Shown here: positions 14,821-16,961 of the stretch, piece by piece
Layout of the letters: each line of letters begins with the position of its first letter
How positions within the stretch are numbered: position 1 is the stretch's first letter
Assembly: GCA_013288455.1 (NCBI GenBank)
Contig: JABDBU010000014.1
Location: 1 to 16,961 of the forward strand
Source: Gammaproteobacteria bacterium
GTDB lineage: Bacteria; Pseudomonadota; Gammaproteobacteria; Diplorickettsiales; Diplorickettsiaceae
Direction of reading: 5' to 3'
Length of the DNA: 16,961 nucleotides
Translations under genes and position numbers: made by a program
Notes under the pieces: model-generated
Told to the model about the DNA's origin: nothing
What the model saw: the letters and a program-made list of their open reading frames with translations, nothing else
Databases searched by the model: none

Positions 14821-15288
14821 TTATAGAGGTGCCCGTAACACTTTTTTTAAAAAAGGCCATACTAAAGCACTGGTTAACAAAGCGAACCCTGCCAAGTAAA
14901 AATTTACTGCAAAACCTAAGCAAACTTGCATCCAAAAAAGCAAGCCTTGGTAAATAGTTAATAACACGAATATAAAGAACATTTGCTGAGCGAGGGGGAA
15001 CATACGAAATTGCAAATGAAAGTGAGCACTTAAAACAGCGAGAATGGACAACGCAAGGGCATGTTCACCCAAATAGTTTCCATATAGCACGTCAATGAGT
15101 AATCCTAAAATCCATGCAAAGGTCAAATTGACATGTTCAGGAAAAACGATGAACCAATAAATCAACACTAAAGCTGCACATAAAGGGTAGAATAATTCAA
15201 CAATTGGCGTTAATGGAATTAAGCTCAACAGTAAAGCAGAAAAAAAACTAAAAATAATAATCCAACGGAGAAATCGCAACGACTTCAC
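14821..15288 (-). CDS. mreD: Rod shape-determining protein MreD
   Basis: A 155-residue inner-membrane protein, part of the elongasome that links MreB filaments to peptidoglycan synthesis. The protein is hydrophobic almost throughout, with about five membrane segments, and contains the family-typical GLLIDVLYGNYLGEHALAL (about residues 62-80) and the FRMFPLAQQ loop. The start is GTG at 15288, seven bases after the mreC stop. The TAGG formed by that stop codon serves as ribosome site, so translation of mreC and mreD is probably coupled. It is the last gene of mreBCD, and no terminator is evident downstream. Confidence 0.94.
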   Translation of the reverse strand: MKSLRFLRWIIIFSFFSALLLSLIPLTPIVELFYPLCAALVLIYWFIVFPEHVNLTFAWILGLLIDVLYGNYLGEHALALSILAVLSAHFHLQFRMFPLAQQMFFIFVLLTIYQGLLFWMQVCLGFAVNFYLAGFALLTSALVWPFLKKVLRAPL

Positions 15289-15295
15289 TCAGTAC

Positions 15296-16180
15296 CTATT
15301 TTGAAAAATATCTTGGCTTGCCGTTATTTTTTTTAAAATTGACAACGACAGCGGCTTGGCTGTCAGGCCAAATCAATAGAACGGGCCGATTCTGGTTCAG
15401 TTGTGCACTTGGATCAACCTGAATACTAGAAAACTGTGCCATAATATTGGTATCAACCACACTAACAATACCAACTGGATAACCTGGAGGATAGCGCCCC
15501 CCCAAACCAGAAGTAACCAACAGATCATTGACCTTGACATCCACCGTACCAGGAATATCCCTTAACAACAACTTAGCTAATCGCCCACGTCCAATCAATA
15601 TACCGCGTGCATCACTACGAACATCCTGTACAGGAATAGCGCTGCGAAAATCAGTTAGCAAGAGCACACGACTGATCAATGTATCTACGCTAATCACCTG
15701 GCCCATAACCCCGTCTGCATCTATTACGGCTTGCCCTACATAAACACCATCGGATCGACCTTTATCGAGTATCACTTCATTGAATAATGGGCCCGTATTC
15801 ACTTCCAATAAGCGTGCTAAGGTTATCCGTTGCTTTTTCAGTGCTGCAGAAGCAGCGAACAACTGATTTAACTGGCTATTCTCTTCTTGCAAAGCAGCGA
15901 AACGCTGCAACTTAGCTTTCAATAACACTTGCTGGGAACGAAGGCGTTCATTATCTGCTTGCAATCTTTTTTGTGTCAAAAAAAGCTGACTTATGCCGTT
16001 AACCATACGCAGTGGTGTATCAACGAAATATTGTAAAGGCGCTACTGCATCGTTCAACATATGACGAAGCGAACACAGGTAACGATGATAATCCAACACA
16101 ATCAATAGCACTGCAGCAAGAACGAAAAAAATCAAACGCAACCATAAGGAAGTTTTTCCATGATTAAACAACAGCTTAAT
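15296..16180 (-). CDS. mreC: Cell shape-determining protein MreC, probable ATT start
   Basis: A bitopic inner-membrane protein whose periplasmic part organises the elongasome and contacts PBP2 and RodA. It has an N-terminal membrane helix (about residues 13-31), a coiled coil (about 60-95) and the MreC beta-domain with VILDKGRSDGVYVGQAVID, GVMGQV, and DLLVTSGLGGRYPPGYPVG. The C-terminus is shorter than in E. coli. No ATG or GTG start exists in this frame. An ATT at 16180-16178 lies six bases after AGTGAGGAA and begins I-K-L-L-F-N-H-G, which aligns with the MKPIFSRG start of E. coli MreC. The TTG at 16171 is fifteen bases from that site. ATT is therefore the best start, giving 294 residues. 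The gene follows mreB by 14 bp. Confidence 0.9.
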   Translation of the reverse strand: MKLLFNHGKTSLWLRLIFFVLAAVLLIVLDYHRYLCSLRHMLNDAVAPLQYFVDTPLRMVNGISQLFLTQKRLQADNERLRSQQVLLKAKLQRFAALQEENSQLNQLFAASAALKKQRITLARLLEVNTGPLFNEVILDKGRSDGVYVGQAVIDADGVMGQVISVDTLISRVLLLTDFRSAIPVQDVRSDARGILIGRGRLAKLLLRDIPGTVDVKVNDLLVTSGLGGRYPPGYPVGIVSVVDTNIMAQFSSIQVDPSAQLNQNRPVLLIWPDSQAAVVVNFKKNNGKPRYFSK

Positions 16181-16194
16181 AACGAGTTCCTCAC

Positions 16195-16961
16195 TCAGTC
16201 TTTGATTAAAAAATCACTACTGAGTTCATCCATCATTTCCATGACACGGCCACCACCACGTGCAACGCAGGTCAGCGGATCCTCCGCCACCACAACTGGC
16301 ATACCCGTTTCCTCTCTAACCAGGAGAACAAGATTTCTTAGCAAAGCACCTCCGCCAGTCAACACTATACCGCGATCCGACTCCAAAATATCAGCAGCCA
16401 ACTCAGGCGGTGTTTGTTCCAAGGCCGTACGAATAGAACCGACAATATTGGCCAGCGGCTCTTGCAAGGCTTCTAAAACTTCATTGCTATTTAACACAAA
16501 GACCCTTGGCACGCCTTCTGAAATATTTCTTCCATGCACCTCCATTTCACGCACTTCAGGCAATGCAAATGCCGTGCCGATTTCACATTTAATTCTTTCA
16601 GCCGTCGGCTCTCCAATCAAACTACCGTAACTACGCCGCACGTAATTGACAATGGCTTCGTCAAATCGATCGCCACCTACCCGTATTGACTGCGCGTAAA
16701 CGACTCCACCCAACGAAATAACAGCAACCTCTGTCGTCCCACCACCAATATCTACTACCAACGAGCCACGAGCCTCACCAACTGGCATGCCAGCACCGAT
16801 TGCAGCCGCCATAGGTTCCTCAATTAAATAAACCTCCCGTGCACCAGCCCCTAAAGCCGACTCTCGGATTGCTCGACGCTCCACCTGTGTCGATCCACAA
16901 GGTACGCAAACAAGTATACGCGGAGCGGGACGCAAAAACCGATTCTGATGTACCTTGTGAA
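16195..16961 (-). CDS. mreB: Rod shape-determining protein MreB (partial)
   Basis: The C-terminal ~255 residues of MreB, the actin-like ATPase that forms membrane-bound filaments and directs side-wall growth; the first ~90-95 residues lie outside the window. Visible motifs are RPAPRILVCVPCGSTQVERR, the EEPMAAAIGAG stretch, the phosphate-2 motif VVDIGGGTTEVAVISLGGVV, GGDRFDEAIVNYVRRSYGSL and the adenosine motif LTGGGALLRN, ending with SSDFLIKD. The residues HKVHQNRFL run to the window end in frame, so no start lies here; the CGT-preceding TTG is an internal leucine. It is the first gene of the mreBCD operon. Confidence 0.97.
   Translation of the reverse strand, partial: HKVHQNRFLRPAPRILVCVPCGSTQVERRAIRESALGAGAREVYLIEEPMAAAIGAGMPVGEARGSLVVDIGGGTTEVAVISLGGVVYAQSIRVGGDRFDEAIVNYVRRSYGSLIGEPTAERIKCEIGTAFALPEVREMEVHGRNISEGVPRVFVLNSNEVLEALQEPLANIVGSIRTALEQTPPELAADILESDRGIVLTGGGALLRNLVLLVREETGMPVVVAEDPLTCVARGGGRVMEMMDELSSDFLIKD

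Noticed and set aside
14630..14899. 89-residue open frame on the plus strand
   Set aside because: No ribosome site, composition like AT-rich non-coding DNA, and its end is antisense to the conserved mreD.

Overview
The window is a mostly single-copy, housekeeping stretch of a gammaproteobacterial chromosome with a small accessory island in the middle. The protein families (WaaE/GT9 lipopolysaccharide genes, DsbB, GyrB, YgfZ, MreBCD), the AT-rich base composition and a eukaryote-like gene suggest an intracellular member of the Legionellales (Coxiella/Rickettsiella/Diplorickettsia-like). That placement is inference, because no rRNA or other species-level marker is present.

Left part (1-7890): an operon read leftward encodes an LeuCD-type aconitase, a GT9 heptosyltransferase and the N-terminal part of a WaaE/KdtX-like GT2 glycosyltransferase. 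Divergent from it is dsbB, which ends in a terminator hairpin that overlaps its own coding sequence. Facing dsbB are an LD-carboxypeptidase (family S66) and gyrB, both read leftward. gyrB starts from an extended -10 promoter and carries an N-terminal extension.

Island (7945-10093): it holds a 56-bp palindrome, tRNA-Arg(CCU), a decayed gene copy, and an intact 400-residue gene with an N-terminal basic leucine zipper (bZIP) domain in exact eukaryotic register. A Ser/Thr-rich acidic region follows in the same protein. The intact gene is enclosed by two inverted copies of a ~97-bp double-hairpin repeat. The decayed copy and a 67-bp duplicated leader show that the locus duplicated and then partly eroded. 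The bZIP protein is the most unusual item here: it looks like a DNA-binding protein acquired from, or mimicking, a eukaryote, and it is a plausible secreted effector acting in the host nucleus.

Right part (10237-16961): a 12-TM MFS transporter, a small exported protein of unknown function downstream of ygfZ, an orphan spore-coat-U-type secreted protein, a pair of small unknown genes, a 546-bp gap without a convincing gene, and the leftward mreB-mreC-mreD cell-shape operon. mreB is cut by the window end. mreC appears to start at a rare ATT codon.
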